Shown: positions 52,762 through 60,703 of the stretch, piece after piece
Numbering within the stretch: position 1 is the stretch's first letter
Layout: each line of letters begins with the position of its first letter
Assembly (NCBI GenBank): GCA_037445025.1
Contig: JBBILI010000008.1
Span: 93,672-157,671 of the forward strand
Source of the DNA: CAIQQQ01 sp037445025
GTDB taxonomy: Bacteria > Pseudomonadota > Alphaproteobacteria > Acetobacterales > Acetobacteraceae
Direction of reading: 5' to 3'
DNA: 64,000 nt
Position numbers and translations under genes: made by a program
Notes under the pieces: model-generated
Seen by the model: only the letters and a program-made list of their open reading frames with translations
What the model was told of the DNA's origin: nothing
Databases searched by the model: none

Positions 52762-53795
52762 CAGGTGCCCGCCGGCAGGGTGAAGCGGAACGTTTCGCAG
52801 GCCATGCCGGGGCCGAACGCCATGGCGAGGCCGCTGCCCTGCGCGCCTGACGCCAGCATGTCCGAAAGCACGAACATCAGCGTGACCGAGGACATGTTGC
52901 CGAATCGGCTCAGCACCTCCCGCGAAGGGGCGAGGCAGGCGGGCGGCAGATGCAGCCCGATCTCGACAGCGTCGAGCACCGTCCGTCCGCCGGCATGCAC
53001 CGCCCAGAGATCGAATGTCCCCGGCGGATCGCGGCGCAGCGCGTCGGCAATGACGGCGGGCACGCGGCCGGACAGAAACATTTCGAAGCCGTGGTCGCCG
53101 ATCGTCCAGGTGATCAGCGCTGCGGTGTCGGGAATCACGGCGGTCCGGAAGGCGCCGAGTTCGAGGCCGCGCGGCGCGGCGCTGACCAGAGCGGCGCTGG
53201 CACCGTCGCCGAACAGCATGAAGGTCAGCGCCGTGTCGAGCGCTTCGGTTTCACGCAGATGCAGGCTGCACAGTTCGACATTGACCACCAGCACGCGCGC
53301 TCCCGCGTCGGATCGCACGATCGCATCCGCAGCCCGCAGCGCGGGCACCGCGGCGGCACAGCCCATGAAGCCGATCAGCATCCGGCCGACATCCGGACGC
53401 AGGCCGAGGCGTTGGGCGATCTGCAGGTCAAGCCCGGGCGCGGTGAAGCCGGTGCAGGAGACGGCGATGAGGTGCGTGACATCGCCAAGCGCGCCCAGCC
53501 CCGCGATGGCCTGCAGCGCCAGGTCGAGCGCATGTGTCTCGTAGGCGCGCATGCGGGAAGCTGTCGTGGGGAAACGACCGGGGGCGTAAAAGCCCTCCGC
53601 ATCCACCTCGCCTCCGGCAATGTTGCCGGGCCGCAGATGCGAGAAGCGGTGGGCGATGCCGGCACGGGCGGCCATGCGGGCGAAAACGCTGCGGGTTTTC
53701 ACATCCGGCAGCATCGTCTCGGCGAATTGCAGGAACGCCGCATGGATGTCATGCGCCGGCACCGCGGTGGCGATCCGGTTGATCCAGGCGCTCAT
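52761..53795 (-). CDS. Type III polyketide synthase (chalcone synthase-like)
   Basis: 344 residues from ATG 53795, overlapping the ketosynthase stop (ATGA). The catalytic triad is complete: Cys114 in VSCTGFTAPGLD, His267 in WAVHAGGRTVLDA and Asn300 in RFGNMSSVTL. LFGDGASAALV is also typical. Family members condense a fatty acyl starter with malonyl-CoA units to alkylresorcinols or alkylpyrones. The cluster with ACP, ketosynthase, methyltransferase and flavoprotein supports a long-chain phenolic or pyrone lipid, possibly starting from an ACP-bound acyl chain. Confidence 0.92.
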   Translation of the reverse strand: MSAWINRIATAVPAHDIHAAFLQFAETMLPDVKTRSVFARMAARAGIAHRFSHLRPGNIAGGEVDAEGFYAPGRFPTTASRMRAYETHALDLALQAIAGLGALGDVTHLIAVSCTGFTAPGLDLQIAQRLGLRPDVGRMLIGFMGCAAAVPALRAADAIVRSDAGARVLVVNVELCSLHLRETEALDTALTFMLFGDGASAALVSAAPRGLELGAFRTAVIPDTAALITWTIGDHGFEMFLSGRVPAVIADALRRDPPGTFDLWAVHAGGRTVLDAVEIGLHLPPACLAPSREVLSRFGNMSSVTLMFVLSDMLASGAQGSGLAMAFGPGMACETFRFTLPAGT

Positions 53796-54997
53796 GGCGC
53801 GGCCCCGAACGCCAGCACGGCGTTCAACCCACCGAAGGCGAAGGAGTTGGACAGCGCAAACCGGGCCAGCGTCGGGCGCGCTCGGTTGGGCACGCAATCG
53901 ATCGCGCAGGCGGGATCGGCCTCGGTGAAGCCGATGGTGGGGGGCAGCAGGCCACGGCTCAGCGCCTGGACGGTGATCACCGCCTCGACCGCCCCGGCGG
54001 CGGCGAGGCAATGGCCGTGCATCGACTTGCTCGACGAGACCGGCAGGACCGCAAGGTGCTCGCCGAACACACGGGCCAGCGTTTCAGCCTCGGTGCGATC
54101 GTTGAGTCTGGTCGCGGTGCCGTGCGCGTTGACGTAGCCGATCTGCGCGGGGCGCAGCCCCGCATCGTCCAGAGCCGCGCGCATCGCCCTGGCGGCGCCG
54201 TCGGAGGACGGTGCGGTGAGATCGCCGGCATCGGCCGACATGCCGAAGCCCAGAAACTCGCCATGGATCATCGCACCGCGGTCCACCGCCTGGTCCCACG
54301 CTTCCAGCACCAGCATGCCCGCCGCTTCCCCCAGCACCAGGCCGTTGCGGTCACGCGAGAACGGCCGGCAGCCATCCGGGCTGAGCACGCGCAAGGCTTC
54401 CCACGCTTTCAATGTTCCCGGCGTGAGCGACGCATCGGCCCCACCGCAGACCGCGAGATCGAGCAGTCCCGCCCGCACCATCTGCCCGGCAAGTCCGATG
54501 GCGTGGGTCGCGGAGGCGCAGGCTGAGGCGGTGGCGAAGCAGGGGCCCTGGAGGCCGAACGCCATCGCCACCTGACTCGCCGGCGCATTGGGCATGACGC
54601 GCGGCACCGTCAGCGGCGGCAGGCGGATCGCGGATTCGGCATACAGGGCGCGGTAGCAGTCCTCCAGCGTGGTCTGGCCCAGCGTGGCACCGAGAATGGC
54701 GCCGCAGCGCATGCGGTCGCGTCCGGTCAGATCGACGCCGACCATCGCCTGCCGCGCCGCGATGAGCGCGAACTGGCTGGCGCGGTCGAGCATCAGCAGC
54801 TGGCGGCGGTCGAAATGCGCGGTGGGTTCATAGCCGGTCACAGCCGCCAAAACCGCCTCACGCGGTCCCGGTGCGGGCAGATCATGGTGCCTGGCGATGC
54901 CGCAGCGAGCAGACGCGATCGCTTCGGCCAAGGCGATGGCATCCTGGCCCAGGGCGGTGATGGCGCCCAGCCCGGTCACGGCCACACGTCGTGTCAT
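53792..54997 (-). CDS. Beta-ketoacyl-ACP synthase, FabF-like, in type III PKS operon
   Basis: 401 residues from ATG 54997; GTG 55003, two codons earlier, overlaps the ACP stop as GTGA and may be the true start. The active-site Cys is in FATASACASATHAIG, and the two His are in VNAHGTATRLND and SSKSMHGHCLAAAG (C-H-H, condensing KAS II class). The C-terminus is SNSFAFGGLNAVLAFG. Decarboxylative condensing enzyme acting with the ACP encoded just upstream, probably to build or extend the starter chain for the type III synthase rather than for bulk fatty acid synthesis. Confidence 0.92.
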   Translation of the reverse strand: MTRRVAVTGLGAITALGQDAIALAEAIASARCGIARHHDLPAPGPREAVLAAVTGYEPTAHFDRRQLLMLDRASQFALIAARQAMVGVDLTGRDRMRCGAILGATLGQTTLEDCYRALYAESAIRLPPLTVPRVMPNAPASQVAMAFGLQGPCFATASACASATHAIGLAGQMVRAGLLDLAVCGGADASLTPGTLKAWEALRVLSPDGCRPFSRDRNGLVLGEAAGMLVLEAWDQAVDRGAMIHGEFLGFGMSADAGDLTAPSSDGAARAMRAALDDAGLRPAQIGYVNAHGTATRLNDRTEAETLARVFGEHLAVLPVSSSKSMHGHCLAAAGAVEAVITVQALSRGLLPPTIGFTEADPACAIDCVPNRARPTLARFALSNSFAFGGLNAVLAFGAAP

Positions 54998-54999
54998 CG

Positions 55000-55299
55000 T
55001 CACGCTGTCCCGTACTGTCCGGCCCGATTCAGGGTGGCCATCACGTGGGCCAGCAGGTCTCCGATCGTGGTGAACTCCGCCCCGCTGCCGGATGGGCGGT
55101 CGGCCACCACAGGGATCTCGATGCCGAACCGTGTCTCGATCTCGAACACCGCCTGGGTCAGGTCCAGTGAGGCGATACCCAGCTCCTCGATCGTGGCCTC
55201 CGGACGCAGCTGCGCCACGGGGAGCGAGGTTTCCTGGGCCAGGATGGCCAGGATCTCCGCTGTCCGCGGGTCGGTCACGTCGGGCGGGAGCTCGTTCAT
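55000..55299 (-). CDS. Acyl carrier protein dedicated to the type III PKS operon
   Basis: 99 residues from ATG 55299. The phosphopantetheine Ser is residue 44 in EELGIASLDLTQAVFEIE. An acidic helix 2 and FTTIGDLLAHV follow, as in ACPs. The C-terminus is longer than FabF-type AcpP by about 15-20 residues. First gene of the operon; the 155-bp gap to 55454 and the divergent aldo/keto reductase leader probably contain its promoter. Confidence 0.88.
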   Translation of the reverse strand: MNELPPDVTDPRTAEILAILAQETSLPVAQLRPEATIEELGIASLDLTQAVFEIETRFGIEIPVVADRPSGSGAEFTTIGDLLAHVMATLNRAGQYGTA

Positions 55300-55498
55300 G
55301 TGGATTTGACCTGATACTGCTTGGCACATGGGGTGGCCTGCGCGCCTGCAAAGCTGTCTAGTGCCTGGGCCGGGACTGACGATACAACATGTGTAGGGGG
55401 CCGGATCGGATTTTAAGGTCCGGTATCCCAGGCCGGCTGGACTGTCCGGTTGGGTGGGACCGCTGGTAACCGGTGCCAGAGGCGCTGCGGAGGTGGCA

Positions 55499-56335
55499 TT
55501 GCGAGAGATCAGGTTTCCCGGCGGCGGCATGGTCCCGGTGATCGGCCAGGGCACGTGGCATATGGGCGAGCGGGGCGCCGACCGGGCCGCCGAAGCCGCA
55601 GCCCTGCGGCTTGGCCTGGACCTCGGGCTGCGGCTGATCGACGCCGCGGAGATGTATGCCGAAGGCGGTGCCGAGGAGGTGGTGGCCGAGGCGATCGCCT
55701 CACGGCGCGACGACGTGTTCCTGGTCTCCAAGGTCTATCCGCACAACGCCTCGCGCAAGGGCGTGGTCGCCGCCTGCGAGCGCAGCCTGCGGCGGCTGCG
55801 CACCGACCGGATTGACCTCTATCTGCTCCATTGGCGTGGCGATGTGCCGCTCGGTGAGACCGTCGCCGGGTTCGAGGCGCTGCGCGAGGCCCGCAAGATC
55901 GGCGCCTGGGGCGTGTCCAACTTCGACCCGCGCGACATGGCCGAGCTGGAACGCACCCGCCACGGCCATGGCTGCGCCACCAACCAGATTCTCTACAACC
56001 CGGAATACCGCGGCGTGGAGTTCGACCTGCTGGCGCAATGCCAGGCCCGCGAGATTCCGGTGATGGCGTATTCGCCGGTGGGCCAGGGCGGGCGGCTGCT
56101 GCGCAGCGCAGCGTTGAAGGCAGTGGCGGCACGGCACAATGCGACGCCGGCCCAGGTGGCGCTCGCCTGGGCCCTGCGCCAGCCCAATGTGATGGTCATT
56201 CCGAAGGCCACGACCCCGGCGCATGTCACGCTGAACGCGGCTGCGGCCGCGCTCACGCTGAATGCCGAGGATCTGGCGGAGATCGACCGGGCGTTTCCGC
56301 CGCCGCATCAGGCTGAAGCCTTGGCGATGCTTTAA
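55499..56335 (+). CDS. Aldo/keto reductase
   Basis: 278 residues from TTG 55499, chosen because GGAGG lies 5 nt upstream (55489-55493); an in-frame GTG at 55454 would add 15 residues. N-terminal MVPVIGQGTWHMGE. Catalytic tetrad: Asp in RLIDAAEMY, Tyr in that motif, Lys in FLVSKVYPHN, His in YLLHWRGDVP. A GVSNFDPRDM motif and IPKATTPAHV (NADPH-binding) follow. Likely a cytosolic NADPH-dependent reductase of unknown substrate. Confidence 0.88.
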   Translation: MREIRFPGGGMVPVIGQGTWHMGERGADRAAEAAALRLGLDLGLRLIDAAEMYAEGGAEEVVAEAIASRRDDVFLVSKVYPHNASRKGVVAACERSLRRLRTDRIDLYLLHWRGDVPLGETVAGFEALREARKIGAWGVSNFDPRDMAELERTRHGHGCATNQILYNPEYRGVEFDLLAQCQAREIPVMAYSPVGQGGRLLRSAALKAVAARHNATPAQVALAWALRQPNVMVIPKATTPAHVTLNAAAAALTLNAEDLAEIDRAFPPPHQAEALAML

Positions 56336-56342
56336 GCAAGCG

Positions 56343-56460
56343 CTTCTTTTCTGAAGAAAAGAAGCAAAAGACTTTTTATCGCCGGGCCCAGCCCTTCCGA
56401 ACAATGACGCGCCAGACGGACAAAAGTTTTTTGGTTCTTTTTTTCAAAAAAGAACCGCTT
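56343..56460. repeat. Family B intergenic element, copy B6
   Basis: Full copy between the convergent aldo/keto reductase and mlaC genes. C-type arm 56343-56364, GGTTC-type arm 56433-56456, with GCAAGCG direct sequence on the left and its complement CGCTTGC on the right. Core pairing is weak (GGGCCCAGCCCTTCCG). Confidence 0.85.
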
Positions 56461-56469
56461 GCTTTGATC

Positions 56470-57126
56470 TCACCCCGCCGGCGCAGCCGCCTGCTTCTTC
56501 AGCGCATCGATCAACGACTGCACGTCATTGTTGTTGTGCGTCAGATACGCGGTATAGTCGTTGCGCTGTGTCAGGCGCAGGCTGGTGCCTTCGGCAATCA
56601 CGTCGATCACCAGTGGGCTGCCGCTTTCCGAGCTCACAAGCCAGTCCACCCGGTTGGGCGCATTGTTGGGCCGGGTGACGGTGGTGGTGACGGCGATTCC
56701 GTCTTCCCGCGGTGCGGCACGCTGCACGGTCAGCGTCACGCCCTCATAGTCGCCGACCTTGCTGGTGATGTTGAGCACCAGCACACGGTGGAACAGCTCC
56801 AGATATTCCTTCTGCTGCTGCGGTGTGGCCAGGCGCCAGAAGCGGCCGAGGCAGAACCGTCCGATGGTGGTGACATCGACCGCGCGATCGACGATGGCGG
56901 TCAGCGCCGCGGCCTTCTTGTCGGCGCTGGCGCTGCCGTTGACGGCGGCCATCAGCTCCTTCCCCGTTTTGTCGATGAACGCGGTCGCCTGATCAGGCGA
57001 CAGCTCCCCAGCCACGGCCGTGCCGGCGGCGGCGAACCAGACGAGTCCCGACGCAACCAGAAGGGCACGTCGGCCGCTGCGAATGGATGAGATCATGAGC
57101 GCGTGCTCTTCATTGCGGGTGTTCAT
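56470..57126 (-). CDS. mlaC: MlaC-family periplasmic phospholipid-binding protein
   Basis: 218 residues from ATG 57126, overlapping the mlaA stop (ATGA); ATG 57096 is an alternative. Signal peptide ends near GTAVAG. Family features: AFIDKTGKELMAAVNG, then VDVTTIGRFCLGRFWRLAT, QQQKEYLELFHRVLVLN and a C-terminal VIAEGTSLRLTQRNDYTAYL. It shuttles phospholipids between the outer-membrane MlaA complex and inner-membrane MlaFEDB. The mlaFEDB genes are not in the window. Confidence 0.9.
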   Translation of the reverse strand: MNTRNEEHALMISSIRSGRRALLVASGLVWFAAAGTAVAGELSPDQATAFIDKTGKELMAAVNGSASADKKAAALTAIVDRAVDVTTIGRFCLGRFWRLATPQQQKEYLELFHRVLVLNITSKVGDYEGVTLTVQRAAPREDGIAVTTTVTRPNNAPNRVDWLVSSESGSPLVIDVIAEGTSLRLTQRNDYTAYLTHNNNDVQSLIDALKKQAAAPAG

Positions 57127-57986
57127 GGTGTGGCCGCTCCTGGCTTGGCTGGCGGCGCGGGAAACCAGGCCGGCACCGTGGCGCCATTGTCGCTCCTGGC
57201 ATCGTCGATCTGGGATTGGCGATGCTGTCGATACAGGCTGCGGATCGTGGCGTAGGGGTCCAGCGCCTGCTGGGTGATCTTGTCGAGCGAGTCGAGCACC
57301 TCGGCCCGGGCATCGATGGCGCCGAGACCGGCCTTGGAATATTTGAGAATATCGACGGTGGTGCCGACGCCGATCCAGCTGGTCGGGTCCGCGGCATAAT
57401 CGAGCCCGAACCCGGTGCCGTCCCGCGGGTTGGAAGGGCCAAGGATGGGCAGGAACAGATACGGCCCGTCCGACAGGCCCCACAGCGCGAGGGTCATGCC
57501 GGCATCGCTGTCATGGGCGGGCCAGCCCCAGCCGGTCGCCACGTCGAACACGCCGCCGACGCCGATGGTGGTGTTGACCAGCAGGCGCATCAGCGTGTCG
57601 CCGGCACGGCGCGGCTTGGCCTCCAGGATGTCGTTGATGAGCTGCACGGGGTTGCCGAGATTCGTCAGCACGTTGTGCGTGTGCGCGCGCACCGTCTCGG
57701 GCACGAGATAGACATAGGCCTGCGCCGCGGGCCGCAGGATCACCATGTCGAGCCCGTTGTTCACCGCGTAGAACACGCGGTTGGTGGGCTCCAGCGGGTC
57801 GTTGGTGTCCTTGAAATCCGCCAAAGCATCAGGATCGGACGCCGGGGGTGGCGTGGCGCAGCCGGCCATCAGCACAAGCATCAACAAGGCCGCAATGGAC
57901 CCCAGCTTCCGATACAGCGAGGGGGCCAGCTTCCTGACGCGACGGGGTCGGCGTGGCGGGTTCGAGAATGGGACAGTGACGGGCAT
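57123..57986 (-). CDS. mlaA: MlaA/VacJ outer-membrane lipoprotein
   Basis: 287 residues. Lipobox LMLVLMAGC near residue 43, then the MlaA core: DTNDPLEPTNRVFYAVNNGLD, VRAHTHNVLTNLGNPVQLIND, LLVNTTIGVGGVFDVAT and LPILGPSNPRDGTGFGLDY. Removes mislocalised phospholipids from the outer leaflet. The N-terminus before the lipobox is long and Arg-rich (RRPRRVRKLAPSLYRKLGS), so a start further downstream is possible. Forms a two-gene unit with mlaC. Confidence 0.9.
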   Translation of the reverse strand: MPVTVPFSNPPRRPRRVRKLAPSLYRKLGSIAALLMLVLMAGCATPPPASDPDALADFKDTNDPLEPTNRVFYAVNNGLDMVILRPAAQAYVYLVPETVRAHTHNVLTNLGNPVQLINDILEAKPRRAGDTLMRLLVNTTIGVGGVFDVATGWGWPAHDSDAGMTLALWGLSDGPYLFLPILGPSNPRDGTGFGLDYAADPTSWIGVGTTVDILKYSKAGLGAIDARAEVLDSLDKITQQALDPYATIRSLYRQHRQSQIDDARSDNGATVPAWFPAPPAKPGAATP

Positions 57987-58141
57987 GCGATTCCTTCAGG
58001 CGACACGTGGGCGCGATGCGGTGTCACAACAATAGCCGGCTTTTACCACCAGTGGCACGAGGCGTCATGTGTGAAGCAAACCATGGCTGCGTTAACGAAT
58101 TGTCACCGGGCGCAAGGGCTTGCTCAAGCTCATCCAACCTT

Positions 58142-58157
58142 ATAAACATATCTTTAT
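58142..58157. promoter_or_regulatory. Palindromic operator candidate at the metF start
   Basis: ATAAACATATCTTTAT, matching its own complement at 14 of 16 positions, overlaps the ATG at 58156. It resembles the AAAGATAT/CTTT-type palindromes I recall for the ArsR-family regulator SahR of methionine genes. If it is the operator, metF may be leaderless or may start at the downstream ATG 58264. Confidence 0.45.
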
Positions 58158-59112
58158 GAACACACAGCCCGATCTCCCGACCGCACCGTCCAAATGCCCG
58201 ATCAAGCTGCCCGCGTGGCTCGACCGGCCGCGAGTGCCGGGATTGCCGCCGCACGACGTGGAAATGCCGCCCCCGGCGCTGTCGTTCGAGTTTTTCCCGC
58301 CCCGCACCGAGGCGCTGGAAACCCAGCTCTGGGCCTGCATCCGCAGGCTCGAGCCGCTGCGGCCGCGGTTTGTCTCCGTCACCTACGGCGCCGGCGGCAG
58401 CACCCAGGAGCGCACGCACACCACGGTGGCCCGCCTCGTCTCCGAAACCAGCCTAGTGCCCGCCGCCCATCTGACCTGCGTCGGCGCCACCCGTGAGGCT
58501 GTGGATGCGGTGGCGCGGCAGTATCACGCGGCGGGTGTGCGCCACATCGTGGCGTTGCGCGGCGATGTGCCGGGCGGCGGCGCCTACGAACCCGCGGCCA
58601 ACGGCTACGCCTACGCCGCCGACCTGGTGGCCGGGCTGCGGCGCATCGCCGATTTCGAGATCTCGGTCGCAGCCTACCCGGAGACCCATCCGGACGCTCC
58701 GAGCGCCGAAGCGGATCTCGACAACCTCAAGCGCAAGCTCGATGCCGGCGCCACCCGCGCCATCACCAATTATTTCTTCGACACCGGCACCTATCTGCGG
58801 TTTCTCGACCGCTGTCTCGCGGCGGGCATCACGGCGCCGATCGTGCCGGGCATCATGCCCGTCTCGAACTTCGCCCAGGCGGTGAAGTTCTCGGCGATGT
58901 GTGGCGCCTCGGTGCCCCCCTGGCTGGGCCACATGTTCGACGGCACCGAGAACGACCCCGAAACCCGTCGCATGGTCGCCGCCGTGGTCGCCGCCGAGCA
59001 GGTGCGCCTGCTGCAGGCCAATGGGATCGACGAATTTCATTTCTATACACTCAACCGTCCCGACCTGACCTATGCAATCGCCCATATCCTGGGCGTTCGA
59101 CCGGTCTCCTGA
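58156..59112 (+). CDS. metF: Methylenetetrahydrofolate reductase
   Basis: 318 residues from ATG 58156, which has no ribosome site and overlaps a palindrome. ATG 58264 just before PPPALSFEFFPPRT would give 282 residues, closer to the usual MetF start. Core motifs: LSFEFFPPRT, FVSVTYGAGGSTQERTH, AHLTCVGATR, VALRGDVPG, SVAAYPETHPDA and TNYFFDTGTYLRFLDRC. Flavoprotein that makes 5-methyl-tetrahydrofolate for methionine synthesis. Monocistronic; 169 bp upstream to mlaA. Confidence 0.93.
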   Translation: MNTQPDLPTAPSKCPIKLPAWLDRPRVPGLPPHDVEMPPPALSFEFFPPRTEALETQLWACIRRLEPLRPRFVSVTYGAGGSTQERTHTTVARLVSETSLVPAAHLTCVGATREAVDAVARQYHAAGVRHIVALRGDVPGGGAYEPAANGYAYAADLVAGLRRIADFEISVAAYPETHPDAPSAEADLDNLKRKLDAGATRAITNYFFDTGTYLRFLDRCLAAGITAPIVPGIMPVSNFAQAVKFSAMCGASVPPWLGHMFDGTENDPETRRMVAAVVAAEQVRLLQANGIDEFHFYTLNRPDLTYAIAHILGVRPVS

Positions 59113-59283
59113 AACAGAACGCCCCTATTCACAGACATCGCACAATAACGCGTTGTTGATATTCCCAATAAAGTGACCGCTGTGCTGGCTGACTGTGAAC
59201 CATGTCACACGTCAGCCGAGACCCTGGCCCTACCTTGCACGGCAGCGCGCTGCTCACGGTGTTCGGCGCATGAGGGGACCGTC

Positions 59284-59517
59284 ATGACCAGGCACCTGAA
59301 AACATTCGCCGTTCTGACCATGGCGGCCGTAGCCGGGGCCGGCGCGGCCGCATCGGCGCTCACCAACAGCACCCCCAGCGAACCGAAAGGCCATGCCTGC
59401 CTCGCCGTTGGGCCGAATCTGTGCTTTTCCGGATCCACCGACTGGGTGGCACGCGCCGCCGGCACGCAGCTGATCGCAGCCCAAAAGATGGAGCCGATGG
59501 TCGCCGACGCAAACTGA
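59284..59517 (+). CDS. Small secreted protein of unknown function
   Basis: 77 residues from ATG 59284, with GAGGGGA upstream. The signal peptide is TFAVLTMAAVAGAGAAASA. The mature part is short with two Cys (GHACLAVGPNLCFSGSTDW), possibly a disulfide loop. No family recognised. The 171-bp gap before it shows no other feature. Confidence 0.5.
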   Translation: MTRHLKTFAVLTMAAVAGAGAAASALTNSTPSEPKGHACLAVGPNLCFSGSTDWVARAAGTQLIAAQKMEPMVADAN

Positions 59518-59570
59518 CAGCTCCGCCGTCGGCCATCTGATGATACGTTTTTGGCGGAAAAAAAGGAAGC

Positions 59571-59682
59571 GGTTCTTTTTTGAAAAAAAGAACCAAAAAA
59601 CTTCCATCCGCGTGGCGCCCTTGTTCTGCGAGGCTTGTACCATTGTTTGAAAGTCTTTTGCTTCTTTTCTTCAGAGAAGAAG
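59571..59682. repeat. Family B intergenic element, copy B7 (inverted orientation)
   Basis: GGTTC-type arm first (59571-59594), CTTC-type arm last (59661-59682), as in copy B4. It lies between the small secreted protein gene and the convergent transporter gene. The core pairs poorly (GTGGCGCCCTTGTTCTGCG). Confidence 0.85.
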
Positions 59683-59708
59683 TGCTTGCTTCCTCCCTTT
59701 CCGATCCC

Positions 59709-60659
59709 TCAGCCCGGCCTCAGCAGCCGCCGATACACCGGCCCCAGCACGAACGGGCTGAGAAACAGCGGAAACTGACAGATCGCAAAGAACAGCGTGA
59801 TCCGCGGATCCATCGTCGCCGGCAGCACCGCGAGATACAGCGCCATGTTGCGATTGCCCGCCATGAGCCCGGCAGAAGCCGCCGGGCGCAGCCCCAGCCA
59901 CAGCAGCGCCAGCGTCGTCAGCACGTTCAGCCCGAAATCCGCCGCAAACGCCACGCCCGTCGCCTGCGCCACCCACAACGGATCGGTCAGCAGCCGCGCC
60001 AGCAGCCCGTCCATCACCGCGAACCCATAGAACACCACCAGCCACACCACCGCGCCGTCCACCGCCTGGCCATACGGCACCAGCCGCGCCGGCCCGATCA
60101 GCCGCCGCAGGCTCAGCGACACCAGCAGCGGAAGTCCCACCACCACCGCCAGCCGCGCCATGAACCCGACCACCGAAATCGACAGATCCACCCCCGCCAA
60201 AGCATGCGACAGCGGCGGCCCGGTGAGCGGCACAAGGAAAATGACCACCAGCGTCGTCAGCAGCGTCAGGTCCGGATCCAACCCCACCAGCCGCGCGAAG
60301 GCCGGGCCAGAGACGGCCACCGACCCAGTGGCAAAGATCACCGCACCCGCCGCAATGCCCGGATCCAGCGGCAGAAACCGCACCAACCCCGCCACCGCCA
60401 CCGGCGAGGCCACCAGAATCACCACCACGATCAACGCCAGCACCATCGGCCGTGTCAGATGCGCGAACGTCGCCGGAATATCCACCCGCAGCAGCACCAA
60501 CGTCACCAGCAGCACCACGTTCGGCGTGATGAACCACGCCATGGCATGCGCCAGCGGCGGAGTCAGCAGCCCGGCGAAGATCCCCACCGTCAGCAAAATC
60601 GAGCCATGCCGGGCCGACGCGTCAAGAAAGCCACGCGTGAGGTTGGTCATGTTCGCCAC
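59709..60659 (-). CDS. BASS-family (bile acid:sodium symporter-like) membrane transporter
   Basis: 316 residues with about ten hydrophobic segments. Family-type features are an FATGSVAVSGPAFARLVG crossover-like region, LLTTLVVIFLVPLTGPP, and GLMAGNRNMALYLAVLP (GNRN motif). Probably a cation-coupled organic-anion transporter in the inner membrane; substrate unknown. Start ATG 60659; divergent from the helicase gene across 44 bp. Confidence 0.75.
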   Translation of the reverse strand: MANMTNLTRGFLDASARHGSILLTVGIFAGLLTPPLAHAMAWFITPNVVLLVTLVLLRVDIPATFAHLTRPMVLALIVVVILVASPVAVAGLVRFLPLDPGIAAGAVIFATGSVAVSGPAFARLVGLDPDLTLLTTLVVIFLVPLTGPPLSHALAGVDLSISVVGFMARLAVVVGLPLLVSLSLRRLIGPARLVPYGQAVDGAVVWLVVFYGFAVMDGLLARLLTDPLWVAQATGVAFAADFGLNVLTTLALLWLGLRPAASAGLMAGNRNMALYLAVLPATMDPRITLFFAICQFPLFLSPFVLGPVYRRLLRPG

Positions 60660-60703
60660 GCGTTCTATATCCTCGCCTGCATCCTGGACGCCCGATACCG
60701 AGC

